DNA from: WTFY01 sp965220895
GTDB taxonomy: Bacteria; Pseudomonadota; Gammaproteobacteria; UBA4575
Assembly (NCBI GenBank): GCA_965220895.1
Contig: OZ244850.1
Span: forward strand, 868,001-932,000
DNA length: 64,000 nt
Direction: 5' to 3'
Below are positions 1-9,101 of this stretch, in pieces. The notes beneath the pieces are model-generated. The model did not search any database, was not told the origin of the DNA, and saw only the letters and a list, made by a program, of their open reading frames with translations. Positions within the stretch are counted from its first letter, which is position 1; the number at the start of each line of letters is the position of its first letter. The translations under genes were made by a program, and so were the position numbers.

Positions 1-275
1 ATGTGCAGTCCGGTGACGACCCACACCTGCGGGCGGGCGAAGGTGCGAAGATTGAGCTTGAGGCCGACGACGAACAGCAACAGGATGATGCCGAGCTCCG
101 ACAGTGCCTCAAGCATGGCCCCGCTGGTGACCCCGAACGGGTTGAGCACGAATCCCGCGGCGAGAAAACCGACCAGTGGCGGCAGGCCGACAGTCCTCGA
201 CAACAGGCCGAGTGCGAACGCAAGGCCGATCCAGGTGGCATCCCCCAGGGCGATGGCGATGGTGTCAAAACCCAT
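1..275 (-). CDS. Kef-type (CPA2) cation/proton antiporter, N-terminal part
   Basis: The gene runs off the left edge, so only the first 91 residues are visible. From an ATG at 275 they give two hydrophobic segments and the stretches LPPLVGFLAAGFVLNP and LGIILLLFVVGLKLNL, typical of the first helices of the CPA2 (KefB/KefC, RosB) family of inner-membrane potassium/proton antiporters. Too short for the ORF track; the rest lies outside, so any TrkA-N or RCK regulatory domain cannot be judged. It is transcribed away from the FitAB-like pair. Family assignment is good; substrate is unknown. Confidence 0.75.
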   Translation of the reverse strand, partial: MGFDTIAIALGDATWIGLAFALGLLSRTVGLPPLVGFLAAGFVLNPFGVTSGAMLEALSELGIILLLFVVGLKLNLRTFARPQVWVVTGLH

Positions 276-452
276 GAAGCGAATTATCTTTGTTGTTGCG
301 CAATTCGGCTAGCAGAAGAGAGGCACCACTATGCCATGGAAAGATCACGCGCCGAAACTTCCGGCCGGATGATTACCCCGAGCCTACAGATATACATCTG
401 TTTGAACACCGGCGTCTTTCGACGGCGATAGAGCGAGACGGCAGCGCCGCGA

Positions 453-495
453 GTATGGTGATCGCAGTATGGTGATCGCATGTATGGTGATCGCA
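453..495. repeat. Triple 14-bp direct repeat upstream of the FitAB-like pair
   Basis: Three copies of GTATGGTGATCGCA lie at 453-466, 467-480 and 482-495, the last offset by a single T. They sit 87 bp before the antitoxin start, inside a 306-bp stretch (276-581) where no gene was found. Helically phased direct repeats could be operator sites for the ribbon-helix-helix antitoxin, but simple slippage duplication would look the same. Confidence 0.7.
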
Positions 496-581
496 TTGAC
501 CTTCGCGCAACTGTACGGCAAGATGATTGCATTGCAGTCATCACATTGATTGAATTCCTAGACAACTTGGAGAGCATGACC

Positions 582-824
582 ATGGCAAGCATCACGATTC
601 GCAACCTTGACGACAAGGTAAAAACGCGTCTTCGCATGCGTGCTGCCGAACACCATCGCTCCATGGAAGAGGAAGCGCGAGTAATCCTGGGTGAAGCAGT
701 AGGACGCAAGCCGAGTTCCCAAAATCTTGCGGAGATTGCCCGGTCCTATTTCGGACCGGACAACGGCGTGGATTTGGAGTTGCCGGTGCGCGAGGCAGGG
801 CGCGAACCCCCGTCTTTCGATTAA
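582..824 (+). CDS. FitA/VapB-type ribbon-helix-helix antitoxin
   Basis: An 80-residue protein opening MASITIRNLDDKVKTRL and continuing into RAAEHHRSMEEEARVIL, the hallmark of FitA-like Arc-fold antitoxins, which neutralise a PIN ribonuclease and autorepress the operon. The start at 582 is preferred over the ATG six bases upstream and over more distant in-frame starts, because a TTGGAGAG ribosome-binding site lies at the right distance and homologues begin at this point. The partner toxin begins 10 bp after the stop. Three 14-bp direct repeats upstream are candidate operators. Confidence 0.85.
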   Translation: MASITIRNLDDKVKTRLRMRAAEHHRSMEEEARVILGEAVGRKPSSQNLAEIARSYFGPDNGVDLELPVREAGREPPSFD

Positions 825-834
825 GCCCCCAACC

Positions 835-1260
835 ATGTCCGTACTGCTGGACAGCAACGTGGTGTCCGAGTTGATCCGCAAGGCATGCGATCCCGCGGTT
901 GCAGCCTGGGCTGCGGGCTTGCCTTTGGAAGAGCTGTTTTTCTCGGCAGTAGGTGAAGCGGAACTGCGTTACGGTGCCGCAATTTTGCCAGCGGGCCGAC
1001 GCCGGCGCACGTTGTTGGCGGACATTGAAGGGATGCTTCGCGACGCTTTTGAGGACCGTGTGCTGCCATTTGATAGAGAAGCAGCGCGCGAGTATGCGCA
1101 CATTGCGACAGTACGACGTTCCGCGGGCCGCCCTGTCGCACCTGCCGACTGCCAGATCGCCGCGATCGCCCGTTCGCGGGACCTGATGGTGGCAACGCGC
1201 AATGTTCGCGACTTCGACGATATCGGTGTGGAGATCGTCAATCCCTGGATGGCTGCATGA
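835..1260 (+). CDS. FitB/VapC-type PIN-domain toxin
   Basis: A 141-residue PIN ribonuclease. The N-terminal MSVLLDSNVVSEL carries the first acidic metal ligand and a downstream glutamate; the C-terminal APADCQIAAIA and ATRNVRDF motifs carry the other conserved aspartates. Family members cleave RNA and are held by the RHH antitoxin encoded just upstream. The start at 835 is chosen because it matches the usual PIN beginning; a longer reading would overlap the antitoxin in another frame. All expected catalytic acids are present, so it looks intact. Confidence 0.85.
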   Translation: MSVLLDSNVVSELIRKACDPAVAAWAAGLPLEELFFSAVGEAELRYGAAILPAGRRRRTLLADIEGMLRDAFEDRVLPFDREAAREYAHIATVRRSAGRPVAPADCQIAAIARSRDLMVATRNVRDFDDIGVEIVNPWMAA

Positions 1261-1363
1261 ACATCTTGTAGTCGTTGAATCGTCCGATCCGAAGTCACCG
1301 ACATCGGCGAAAATTCCCGCCCATCCACGCGAGATCTGGGCGCGCACTGGCCAGTGCAGGCGC

Positions 1364-2707
1364 TCAGGAACCGATGTCCGAACCGGAGGACAAGTGAGGC
1401 CCCTTTACGATGGACTTCAGATGCAGGTCCCTTTGCGGGTAGGGGATCTGGATGCCATGCTCGTGAAACAGGTCCCACACGCCCAGCAACACCTCGTTCT
1501 TCACGTTCGCACAGCCGTTCATCGGGTCCTCGATCCAGATGCGGACCTCGAGGTCCACGGCACTGTCCCCGAATCCCTTCAAAAGACACGCCGGAGCGGG
1601 ATCGGACAGCACCCGTTCCACGCGGATGGCCGCCTGCTTGCACAACTCGATGGCCCGGTGCACGTCACAGTCGTAGTGCACGCCGACCGGGATCTTCAGG
1701 CGCACGTTCTTGTGGCTGTAGGACCAGTTTTCGACCCGGTTGGTGATCAGCTCCTCGTTCGGCACCAGGTGCTCGATGCCGTCACGCGTGATCACCGAGA
1801 CGTAGCGCGCGCCCAGGGTTTCGATCCGGCCGTACTCCCCGCTGATGTGCAGGGTGTCGCCGGGCTTGATGGACTTGTCGCTCAGCAGGATGAAGCCTGC
1901 GACGAGGTTCGAGAAGATCTTCTGCAGGCCGAATCCCAGGCCGACGCCGATGGCCCCGCCAAAGACCACGAAGGCGGTGAGGTCGATGCCGACCGAGCCG
2001 AGCGCAAACAGGAAGGCGCCGACGATGATGATGATCTTGAGGACCTTGGTGATCAGGACCTGGGCCGTTTTCGAGATCTCGGAACTGGTATGGATGCGCG
2101 CCTCGATCATGCGGATGATCAGCAGTGCCAGCCACAGAAAGACGGCGACGGTGATGATCGAGGCCACCACGTCGAAGACGCTGATCTCGGATTCTCCCAG
2201 GCGAAACTTCTTCGCATCGAGGAAGCGAACCAGGGGGATTAGCCAGCCGAACACGTGCAGGGCCGCGATGCCCCATACGAACGTGGCGATACTGCGGCTG
2301 ATGGCGGTGTCGGAGATGATCGAGGAGCCCAGGCGGATGATGGCCCAGGCCAGGGTCAGGATGATGGCCACCTCGATCAGGGCGTAGGGTTGTCCGAGGG
2401 TCACGTACAGGCCCGTGAAGGCGCCGAGCCACACCAACAACAATATCGGGACGGAGAACCGGTACAGCACGCCGGTGAGAAAGGACTGGATGCGGATGGA
2501 CTCGAAGGGTTCGAGTTCGGCCAGCTTCTCGTTGATCTTCTTCGCGGCCACAAGGGTGATAAGCAGGCCTGCGCCGACGATCACAACCTGGATGAAGTGG
2601 TCCAGGTTCAGGACGTGCTGATCCACCCAGCCAAAAAGGCTTTGGAACACCCCGGTCAGGTGCTCCGGGTACAGTACGCTCTCAAAGTGTGATTGATTGT
2701 CTTCCAT
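1364..2707 (-). CDS. MscS-family small-conductance mechanosensitive channel
   Basis: A 447-residue inner-membrane protein with about five or six hydrophobic segments in the first 240 residues, then the pore-lining helix and MscS core (AFVVFGGAIGVGLGFGLQKI, then ILLSDKSIKPGD) and a cytoplasmic vestibule domain ending near SIVKGPH. MscS channels open under membrane tension to release solutes in hypo-osmotic shock. It is longer than E. coli MscS (286 residues) because of extra N-terminal helices, as in the YnaI/YbdG-like subgroup. It is divergent from the SulP gene, with the two starts about 240 bp apart. Confidence 0.9.
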   Translation of the reverse strand: MEDNQSHFESVLYPEHLTGVFQSLFGWVDQHVLNLDHFIQVVIVGAGLLITLVAAKKINEKLAELEPFESIRIQSFLTGVLYRFSVPILLLVWLGAFTGLYVTLGQPYALIEVAIILTLAWAIIRLGSSIISDTAISRSIATFVWGIAALHVFGWLIPLVRFLDAKKFRLGESEISVFDVVASIITVAVFLWLALLIIRMIEARIHTSSEISKTAQVLITKVLKIIIIVGAFLFALGSVGIDLTAFVVFGGAIGVGLGFGLQKIFSNLVAGFILLSDKSIKPGDTLHISGEYGRIETLGARYVSVITRDGIEHLVPNEELITNRVENWSYSHKNVRLKIPVGVHYDCDVHRAIELCKQAAIRVERVLSDPAPACLLKGFGDSAVDLEVRIWIEDPMNGCANVKNEVLLGVWDLFHEHGIQIPYPQRDLHLKSIVKGPHLSSGSDIGS

Positions 2708-2948
2708 CGTGCTTCAGGCTCCGCCGCAACCAATATACCATCGATCCAGCCCGGCATGGCCTCGGGGAACCACGAGAATCCGGAAACGGAAAAACGCTCC
2801 GGGCACCCGGCGGAGAATCCCCCGCGCAGACTGCCTTTCGCCGCCGTTGCAGCATAAAGTTGTGTACCTTTGCATGGGGTCCGAGCACCATCACGATCCG
2901 GTGCGCTCTGGCGGGCCAAACACTCAAAAAAGGGCTTGCGGGGCACGA

Positions 2949-4568
2949 TTGACCTACGACCTTAAGACATTCAGGGGGGATCTTTTCGGGGGCATTACCG
3001 CCACGGTCGTGGTGTTTCCGGCGGCACTCGCATTCGGCATGGCATCTGGGCTCGGGGCGAGCGCCGGCATTTACGGCTCGATCGCGGTCGGGTTCTTCGC
3101 CGCGGTGTTCGGCGGCACGCGCACGCAGATTTCAGGCCCGACCGGCCCGATGGCGGTGGCCACGGCGGTAATCGTCGCAAGCCACGCCTCGACGCTTTCC
3201 GAGGCCCTGGCGATTGTCGTGCTGGGCAGCGGGCTGCAGGCCGGGCTGGGGCTGACACGAATCGGGCGCTACGTGGCATACACGCCGCATGTGGTGATCT
3301 CCGGGTTCATGTCCGGCATCGGCATCATCATCATCCTGATCCAGCTGCTGCCCCTGCTGGGTGCGCCCGCAGCGGGCGCACCCATGGAGTCCGTCGGCGG
3401 GCTGGCGTCTGCACTCGACAACGTGAACCTCAGTGCGCTCGCGATCGGCGTGCTCTCGCTCGCCATCAGCATGCTCTGGCCGCACCGGTTCTCGACCTGC
3501 CTGCCGGGGCCGGTCGCAGCCCTCGTCCTCGGCACGCTGCTGGGCGTGATGTGGCTGCACGATGCGCCGGTGCTGGGACCGGTGCCGATCGGTGTGCCGG
3601 TGTTCGCCCTGGAGCTGCCGACGACCGGGTTTTTGCTGCACGCCCTGGAGCCGGCCCTGATCCTGGCGCTGCTGGGATCGGTGGACAGTCTGCTGACGTC
3701 GCTGATCGCGGACACGGTCACCGGCACGCGCCACGAGCCGAACCGGGAACTGGTGGGCCAGGGCATCGGCAACATGGCGGCCGGCCTGCTCGGCGGCATG
3801 CCGGGCGCGGGCAACACGCTGGGCACGCTGACCAATATCCGCGCCGGCGGCACCACCCGGGTGTCCGGTGCGACCTATGCGATCCTGATGCTGGTGCTGG
3901 TGCTCGGTTTGGGCGACTACGTCGAACCGATCCCGCGCGCGGTGCTCGCGGGCGTACTGATCAAGATCGGCCTGGACATCGTCGACTGGCGGATGCTCGC
4001 CCGGGTCCACCGGATGCGCCCGGAACACGCGCTGGTCATGCTGGCGACCCTGGGCATCACGGTGTTCGTCGACTTGGTGACCGCCGTGGCGGTCGGACTG
4101 ATCGTGGCGGGACTGACCCATGCGCGCCAGCTCGAGGACCTCGAACTCGACAGTGTCGTCTCGGTGCCGCTGCTGGACCGCAATTTCTTCGATCTTGCGA
4201 GCGATATGGGTGACCCGTACGCGGCGCGATGCGGGCTGATCGCACTGAAGGGCACGTTCACCGTGGCCTCGTCCCATCGCCTGGTCGGCGCGTTCAGCGT
4301 CGATGTCCAGAAGCACGAGGTGGTGATCTTCGACTTCTCCGACACCGCGCATGTCGACGACAGCGCGGCCATGGTGGTCGCACAACTCATGACCGCAGCC
4401 CGCATGGCCGGCACCGAACTGATCGTGATGGGCCTGTCCGGGCCGGTGCTGGAGATATTTCGCGCGCTCGACCTGCTGCGCAATGTGTCGGCAGGACGAA
4501 ACGTCGAGACCCTGGAGGAAGCCCGGGAGATCGCGCGAGCGTTGCTGAACGTTGGCGCAGACGATTGA
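2949..4568 (+). CDS. SulP-family anion transporter with STAS domain
   Basis: A SulP transporter: 10-12 hydrophobic segments, signatures such as YTPHVVISGFMSGIG and GGMPGAGNTLGTLTNIRAGG, and a C-terminal STAS domain (about residues 430-530 here; HVDDSAAMVVAQL). The family moves sulfate, bicarbonate or other anions by symport or exchange; the substrate cannot be told. The start is uncertain: TTG at 2949, preceded by GCGGGG, gives 539 residues and a normal N-terminus, whereas ATG at 2874 would add 25 residues and lacks a ribosome-binding site. It is monocistronic and divergent from the mechanosensitive channel. Confidence 0.85.
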   Translation: MTYDLKTFRGDLFGGITATVVVFPAALAFGMASGLGASAGIYGSIAVGFFAAVFGGTRTQISGPTGPMAVATAVIVASHASTLSEALAIVVLGSGLQAGLGLTRIGRYVAYTPHVVISGFMSGIGIIIILIQLLPLLGAPAAGAPMESVGGLASALDNVNLSALAIGVLSLAISMLWPHRFSTCLPGPVAALVLGTLLGVMWLHDAPVLGPVPIGVPVFALELPTTGFLLHALEPALILALLGSVDSLLTSLIADTVTGTRHEPNRELVGQGIGNMAAGLLGGMPGAGNTLGTLTNIRAGGTTRVSGATYAILMLVLVLGLGDYVEPIPRAVLAGVLIKIGLDIVDWRMLARVHRMRPEHALVMLATLGITVFVDLVTAVAVGLIVAGLTHARQLEDLELDSVVSVPLLDRNFFDLASDMGDPYAARCGLIALKGTFTVASSHRLVGAFSVDVQKHEVVIFDFSDTAHVDDSAAMVVAQLMTAARMAGTELIVMGLSGPVLEIFRALDLLRNVSAGRNVETLEEAREIARALLNVGADD

Positions 4569-4636
4569 ATACGCAGGCATCGGTGAGTGTCAATCTCACA
4601 ATCAGCCGATAAATTCTTTACGTCGTGATTCGCCTA

Positions 4637-5818
4637 TCAGTTCCCTAGATAAAGTGCTGGAAACCATCGCTCTACAACACGAGCAGGAAAACCCAGGCGC
4701 ACCGGTGCCTTAGGACCTGTTTGCACAAGCAACCCCTTTTGAAGCAGTATGGCTAAGATTTCCCGGGCTCTTCGTTCCTGATAGCCCGTAATTTCAGGTG
4801 CCCTGCCGCGTTCAACTTCTCCCATTAACAGGGCCTCCCTTAACAAAGCCATGGAACGCTTCGGCAATCTTCCCGCAGCGATCTCATCATCACAGTACAG
4901 TTTCATCCTGCGAAGCAATTCGCCTGGCTGCAGCAAAGACTTCATGAAATCGATCTGGTCGATGCAGGCGCACAGGAAAAATTCACAAAATTCTTCGAAT
5001 CTTTTTTCAGACCGGGCACCACGACCATCATAGTCATTGTGACGCGCCTCATCGGCTGCCATGAGCTTGACCTTGTATTCACCCACCTCACGGGCCAGTC
5101 CCCTGGCCACTGACCAGATGCTGCTGCCTACACCAGTGCGCATCAGCATGGCATGCGCCATCAGGCGTACAACACGTCCATTGCCATCGTAGAACGGATG
5201 GACCCATAAAAACCGGTGGTGGGCTGCGGCGATTGCAATGATTCCCTGCACTTTGGACAATTGCTCAAGATCATAGACCTGCGCAAGACGCGCCATATAC
5301 TTCGGCAATTCATCGGTATCCGGGGGAATGTGCTGGCCAACTTGCACAGGTCCATCACGAAACTCACCGGGTATGACGGGAACACGCTCATGAGAATCCG
5401 GGTTTTCGACCCACAACAGTTCATCCGGCAAGCGCCTACAAAATTCATAGTGCAGCCATTTCACATATTTCTCCGATGCAGGGGGGTCCCTGGGATCTTC
5501 TCCGGAATCGATCATTTCCTGAACCTCGATATGAGCACGGGCTTCGAGTTGCAGTGCGCGTTGTCTCGGTTCCTGAGAATATTGATCGTGGAGAGCACGA
5601 TCAATATCGCGAGGATGCGTGTGATGCCCCTCTATCAAATTGGAGTAATAACAATTCATTGATCGAACCAGACCACCGATGCCATCAGAGACTTCAGGGC
5701 GAAGCTGACCTTTCAGCCGATTGGCTTTGGCGACCAGTTCAACTGCCAGATTGGCCAGGCGTTCAGATTGATCGCGAGGCAGCATGGGTTCCATGTCGTA
5801 GGCGGCCAGCATGTTCAA
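4637..5818 (-). CDS. Fic-family AMPylase with self-inhibitory motif
   Basis: A 393-residue Fic protein. The catalytic loop HPFYDGNGR is at residues 207-215 and matches HPFx(D/E)GNGR, including the catalytic histidine. An N-terminal SNLIEG at 59-64 matches the class II inhibitory helix [S/T]xxxE[G/N], so basal activity is probably self-restrained. The C-terminal 90 residues look like a winged helix (ITGYQERRAREILAIL). Fic enzymes transfer AMP to hydroxyl side chains of target proteins; this target is unknown. No antitoxin gene is adjacent. The upstream region is very AT-rich with repeats. Confidence 0.9.
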   Translation of the reverse strand: MNMLAAYDMEPMLPRDQSERLANLAVELVAKANRLKGQLRPEVSDGIGGLVRSMNCYYSNLIEGHHTHPRDIDRALHDQYSQEPRQRALQLEARAHIEVQEMIDSGEDPRDPPASEKYVKWLHYEFCRRLPDELLWVENPDSHERVPVIPGEFRDGPVQVGQHIPPDTDELPKYMARLAQVYDLEQLSKVQGIIAIAAAHHRFLWVHPFYDGNGRVVRLMAHAMLMRTGVGSSIWSVARGLAREVGEYKVKLMAADEARHNDYDGRGARSEKRFEEFCEFFLCACIDQIDFMKSLLQPGELLRRMKLYCDDEIAAGRLPKRSMALLREALLMGEVERGRAPEITGYQERRAREILAILLQKGLLVQTGPKAPVRLGFPARVVERWFPALYLGN

Positions 5819-5820
5819 AT

Positions 5821-5865
5821 TATGCCGGTATTTATGCCGGATTTCAAATAAAATAAATATTTATT
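5821..5865 (-). promoter_or_regulatory. Repeats and palindrome in the fic leader
   Basis: Just upstream of the fic start lie two TATGCCGG direct repeats 12 bp apart (5821-5828, 5833-5840) and then a perfect 14-bp palindrome, AATAAATATTTATT, at 5852-5865. A further ATGCCG copy is near 5923. The stretch to 5915 is strongly AT-rich and is the likely promoter. This fits autoregulation through the C-terminal winged helix of the Fic protein, but the link is inferred. Confidence 0.5.
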
Positions 5866-6068
5866 AAACAAATATTTAATAATCTTTTAATAAAAATATT
5901 ACCTGTATTATTGCCGGTTTATATGCCGTGACCTAGTCCTAGGGGAAATGAGCCCGGACCTCAAACCTGAGCCGCTTTTGAGTCAAGGCCATATCACAAG
6001 TTTGGATCGCAGGGACATGACCCGCGCAAAAGATATGCTGCGAACAAGCAGGGCAATTGCCTCACTTT

Positions 6069-7370
6069 CTAGGGCACTGATCCGATTTTGTCCCTTTTCT
6101 TGACCCGCTCCACGGTCGGCACGATCGTCTGGCGGTGCCCATAGGGCTTCCAGGCCGGTGCGATCACGTTCGGCATGTCCGAGCGGTGCAGCAGGCTCGC
6201 GCGCATCACGGTAAATTCCCCGTAACGGTCATTGACCGCATCTATGGCCCGGTTCAGCCGGTCGAACCGGTTCTCTTTGCCTGCAAACAGCTCCCGCTGT
6301 CCTCGTGCCGGGCGCGGGTCCAGAGCAGAGACCTGCACCTGGAACACCCCTTCACCGCGCCAGTGCTCACAAAGCATGCGCTTGCACAGCCCGATGATCA
6401 CCCGGCTGTCGTTGGTCGGGGTGTCCGTCCTGAAACGGTGGCTGCCGAGCCAGCCTTGCCGGGTGCGAAGGCCGATCAGGTAGCGCTGGGCGACCAGCGC
6501 GTGCTGGCGCATCCGCGCCCCCAGCTTCTCGGCCATGTGCACCAGGTACATGAGGATGATGTCGCGCCCGGTGGTATCTGGAGGCATGATCTTGCCGTGC
6601 CCCATGCTCTTGGGGGCACCGACCCGGGTTTCCACCGGGGCCGGGTCCTCGCCGCGGCACATCTTCCAGATGCGCCGGCCCGGGTTGCCGAAGCGCTGCC
6701 CGAGTACGCTGATCGGAAGCCTGGCGACCTCCCCGCAGGTGACGGCCCCGTGCCGGGCCAGTAATCCGGCGATGCCCCGGTTGACCCCGCACAGTTCGAT
6801 GACGGGCACGTCCTTCAGCCGCTCGCGGGCCTCCCAGGGGGCAATGATGGCCAGGCCATCGGGTTTTTTCCGCCTGGCGGCGTACTTGGCGGTGGTCTTG
6901 TCGCCGCTGATGCCGACGGTGCAGCCCAGGCCCGAGACCTCGGCGACCTGCGCCTTGATCATCGCCCCGATGACCTCGGGAGGCCGGTTCCAGTAGCCCT
7001 GGCAGTGGGTGAGGTCGAGGAACGCCTCATCGACGGAGAACACCTCCACGTCCGGGGTGATGTTTTGCAGGGCGAGCATGATGTCGGTGGAGACCCTGGC
7101 ATAGCACTCGGGGTGGGCCGGGACCTGGAGGATCTCCGGGCACACCTTCCGGGCTGCCTTCAGGCGCGTGCCAATGCCAATGCCGTAGGCCCTTGCCTCG
7201 TAGGAGCAGGTGATGAGGCAGGTGCCGGTCAGGCCGTTGGTGATGCCGATGGGACGGCCCCGGTATTCGGGATGGTCGCGCTGCTCGATGGAGGCGAAAA
7301 AGGCATCCATGTCGACGAAGGCGATCAGGCGGGGCCAGCGCTGGGGGTTGTCCGGCATGGGACCATTCAT
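6069..7370 (-). CDS. Y-family DNA polymerase (DinB/ImpB-UmuC type)
   Basis: A 433-residue translesion polymerase. The N-terminal FVDMDAFFASIEQ holds the first metal-binding aspartate, YEARAYGI the conserved nucleotide-binding motif, and SVDEAFLDLT the catalytic Asp-Glu pair; little-finger and C-terminal parts follow. It copies damaged DNA at low fidelity. The length and C-terminus differ from E. coli Pol IV (351 residues); it resembles the mobile DinB relatives seen on integrative elements. ATG at 7370 is preferred to the upstream TTG at 7394. No clear LexA box was recognised. Confidence 0.85.
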   Translation of the reverse strand: MNGPMPDNPQRWPRLIAFVDMDAFFASIEQRDHPEYRGRPIGITNGLTGTCLITCSYEARAYGIGIGTRLKAARKVCPEILQVPAHPECYARVSTDIMLALQNITPDVEVFSVDEAFLDLTHCQGYWNRPPEVIGAMIKAQVAEVSGLGCTVGISGDKTTAKYAARRKKPDGLAIIAPWEARERLKDVPVIELCGVNRGIAGLLARHGAVTCGEVARLPISVLGQRFGNPGRRIWKMCRGEDPAPVETRVGAPKSMGHGKIMPPDTTGRDIILMYLVHMAEKLGARMRQHALVAQRYLIGLRTRQGWLGSHRFRTDTPTNDSRVIIGLCKRMLCEHWRGEGVFQVQVSALDPRPARGQRELFAGKENRFDRLNRAIDAVNDRYGEFTVMRASLLHRSDMPNVIAPAWKPYGHRQTIVPTVERVKKRDKIGSVP

Positions 7371-7500
7371 GCCGGGACCCCGGGCCGGGATCAAGAATAA
7401 AGCGAACCCCGGGTTGTTTCGGTTTTTCGGACCGGGGAAGGGTCAGTTGATCACAAGTTCATCGGTGTGTACCGTATGGCGTTGGATCAGGAGAGTTGAT

Positions 7501-7812
7501 ATGGTCAGACTCAAGAACATTCATCCCGGCGAGGTGCTGCTCAACGACTTTCTTGAGCCGCTGGGCATCAGTCAGGACAGGCTTGCGAACGGTATCCGTG
7601 TGCCGGCGCGACGTATCCATGAAATTGTCCTCGGCAAGCGTTCTGTCACGGCAGATACGGCCCTGCGGCTTTCCCGCTACTTTGGCAACAGCGAAAAATT
7701 CTGGATGGGCCTGCAGGATGACCATGACCTGGAAGACTCCAGGAAAAAGATTGCCGCCACGCTTGAAAAAATTGCAAGCCATGGTGCACGGCCGGGACCG
7801 GTCCGGTCCTGA
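7501..7812 (+). CDS. HigA-type XRE antitoxin, without adjacent toxin
   Basis: A 103-residue protein starting MVRLKNIHPGEVLLNDFLEP, the typical opening of HigA antitoxins, followed by a helix-turn-helix (ISQDRLANGIRVPARRIHEI) and ALRLSRYFGNSEKFWMGLQ. HigA binds its toxin and represses the operon. A GGAGAG ribosome-binding site precedes the ATG. HigB is normally encoded just upstream, but 7395-7500 holds no such gene, so it is an orphan antitoxin or regulator. Its C-terminus is slightly longer than usual. Confidence 0.85.
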   Translation: MVRLKNIHPGEVLLNDFLEPLGISQDRLANGIRVPARRIHEIVLGKRSVTADTALRLSRYFGNSEKFWMGLQDDHDLEDSRKKIAATLEKIASHGARPGPVRS

Positions 7813-7827
7813 TTGCAGGGACTGCAA
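7813..7827. promoter_or_regulatory. 15-bp dyad between higA and the buf operon
   Basis: TTGCAG-GGA-CTGCAA is a perfect dyad immediately after the higA stop and 98 bp before bufA. There is no T-run, so it is a poor rho-independent terminator; it could be an operator for the metal-responsive buf operon or a chance palindrome. Confidence 0.3.
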
Positions 7828-7924
7828 CCAAATCCCCGGGACCCTGTCTAAGAACCTGTTGGCCATCGAAGCACGGTCGTGCAGGCGTGCCCAACGCACA
7901 CCCATCAACAAGGAGATCAGGCTC

Positions 7925-8212
7925 ATGAAAAGACAAACCATACTTCGATCCACCATCGCGGGAATCTTTGCCATCGGCACAGGCCTTGCGGCCGGCAACG
8001 CCCTGGCTGGTGTCCCGGACGCCCCGAAAAACTGGGAAAAATGTGCGGGGGTGTCCAAGGCGGGCATGAACGACTGCGGCTCGTTCGACGGCAAGCACGA
8101 GTGTGCGGGTCAGGCCACCGAGGACAACTCCGAGCATGAGTGGGTCTACCTGCCGGAAGGCACCTGCACCAAGATCGGTGGCATGGTCAAGGCCGTCAAG
8201 CCGGCCAAGTAA
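7925..8212 (+). CDS. bufA: Bufferin precursor peptide (BufA1, DUF2282 family)
   Basis: A 95-residue secreted peptide. The first 28 residues form a signal peptide ending NALA. The mature part has exactly four cysteines in the DUF2282 pattern: EKCAGVSKAGMNDC, then HECAGQ and GTCTKIGG. Family work shows that bufferins are ribosomally made, periplasmic copper-binding peptides whose cysteines are modified by an iron-dependent MNIO enzyme and its partner. Those two genes follow at 16 bp and then in overlap, giving a complete bufABC order. Copper or another thiophilic metal is the probable ligand; that is inferred from the family. Confidence 0.88.
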   Translation: MKRQTILRSTIAGIFAIGTGLAAGNALAGVPDAPKNWEKCAGVSKAGMNDCGSFDGKHECAGQATEDNSEHEWVYLPEGTCTKIGGMVKAVKPAK

Positions 8213-8228
8213 CCGGGCCCGCCCGGAC

Positions 8229-9101
8229 ATGGGAGGCGATCCTTCACCGGATCCGGCAAAGCCGTCCACTCCAAGGACCGGAGTGGGGCTTCGCGCCCCC
8301 CATGTCGCGGAAATCCTCAACACCCGCCCCGACCTCGATTTTTTCGAACTGCTGACCGACAACCACCTGTGCGACGGGGGCTATGCCCGGCAACAGGCCT
8401 ACCTCGTTCGCGAGCACTACCCGGTGAGCCTGCATTGTGTCGGCATGTCCCTCGGTGGCACCGACCCCCTCGACTTCACCTACCTGGGCAAAATCAAGAC
8501 GCTCGCCAAAGAGCTCGAGCCCATGCACATCTCCGATCACCTGTGCTGGACCTCGTATCATTCCCACCATGCCCACGACCTGCTGCCCCTGCCCTACACC
8601 GAGGAAGCGGTCCACCACGTCAGCCGGCGCATCCGCGACATCCAGGATTGCCTCGAGACCCCCCTGGTGGTGGAGAACGTCTCGAGCTACCTGGAGTTTA
8701 CAGCCTCCAGGATGAGCGAGTGGGAATTCCTGACAGCCGTGGCCCAGGAGTCCGGCAGCCAGATCCTGCTGGACCTGAACAACATCCACGTGAGCCACTA
8801 CAACAACGGCACCGACGCCGGGGAATACATCGAGAACATCCCGCTTGATCGGGTAGCGGAAATCCATCTGGCAGGCTTTGAGCCCAAGGGCGAGTACCTG
8901 CTCGATGCCCACAACAATAAAGTGTCCGAGCCGGTCTGGGCGCTGTACCGGCAGATCACGAAAAAGATCCCCTCCATCCCGACGCTGATCGAATGGGACA
9001 ACGACCTGCCGCCCTTTGAGGTGCTGCTGCGTGAAGCCGGCAAGGCGAGGGCGATCCAGTCGCAGGCAACGGGGATGCCACATCGGGACGCCCATGTCTG
9101 A
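8229..9101 (+). CDS. bufB: MNIO/DUF692 bufferin-modifying enzyme
   Basis: A 290-residue TIM-barrel enzyme of the multinuclear non-heme iron oxidative (MNIO, DUF692) family. Conserved metal-ligand signatures are visible: FFELLTDNHL, ISDHLCWTS, VVENVSSYL, LLDLNNIHVS, EIHLAGF and TLIEWDNDLP. MNIOs rebuild cysteines of their precursor peptide, here the product of the gene 16 bp upstream. The start is taken at ATG 8229, after the bufA stop; longer readings would overlap bufA. The stop overlaps the bufC start by 8 bp, indicating coupled translation. Confidence 0.9.
   Translation: MGGDPSPDPAKPSTPRTGVGLRAPHVAEILNTRPDLDFFELLTDNHLCDGGYARQQAYLVREHYPVSLHCVGMSLGGTDPLDFTYLGKIKTLAKELEPMHISDHLCWTSYHSHHAHDLLPLPYTEEAVHHVSRRIRDIQDCLETPLVVENVSSYLEFTASRMSEWEFLTAVAQESGSQILLDLNNIHVSHYNNGTDAGEYIENIPLDRVAEIHLAGFEPKGEYLLDAHNNKVSEPVWALYRQITKKIPSIPTLIEWDNDLPPFEVLLREAGKARAIQSQATGMPHRDAHV

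Noticed and set aside
453..495. Short tandem repeats as a possible CRISPR
   Set aside because: No spacers and only a 14-bp unit; no cas genes anywhere in the window.
1202..2242. Long + strand frame of 346 codons opposite the mechanosensitive channel
   Set aside because: Antisense to a clear MscS gene; Gln/Asp/Val-rich composition typical of a GC-rich shadow frame.
3132..4580. 482-codon minus frame opposite the SulP gene
   Set aside because: Rich in His/Arg/Gln/Asp with no family pattern; mirrors the transporter codons.
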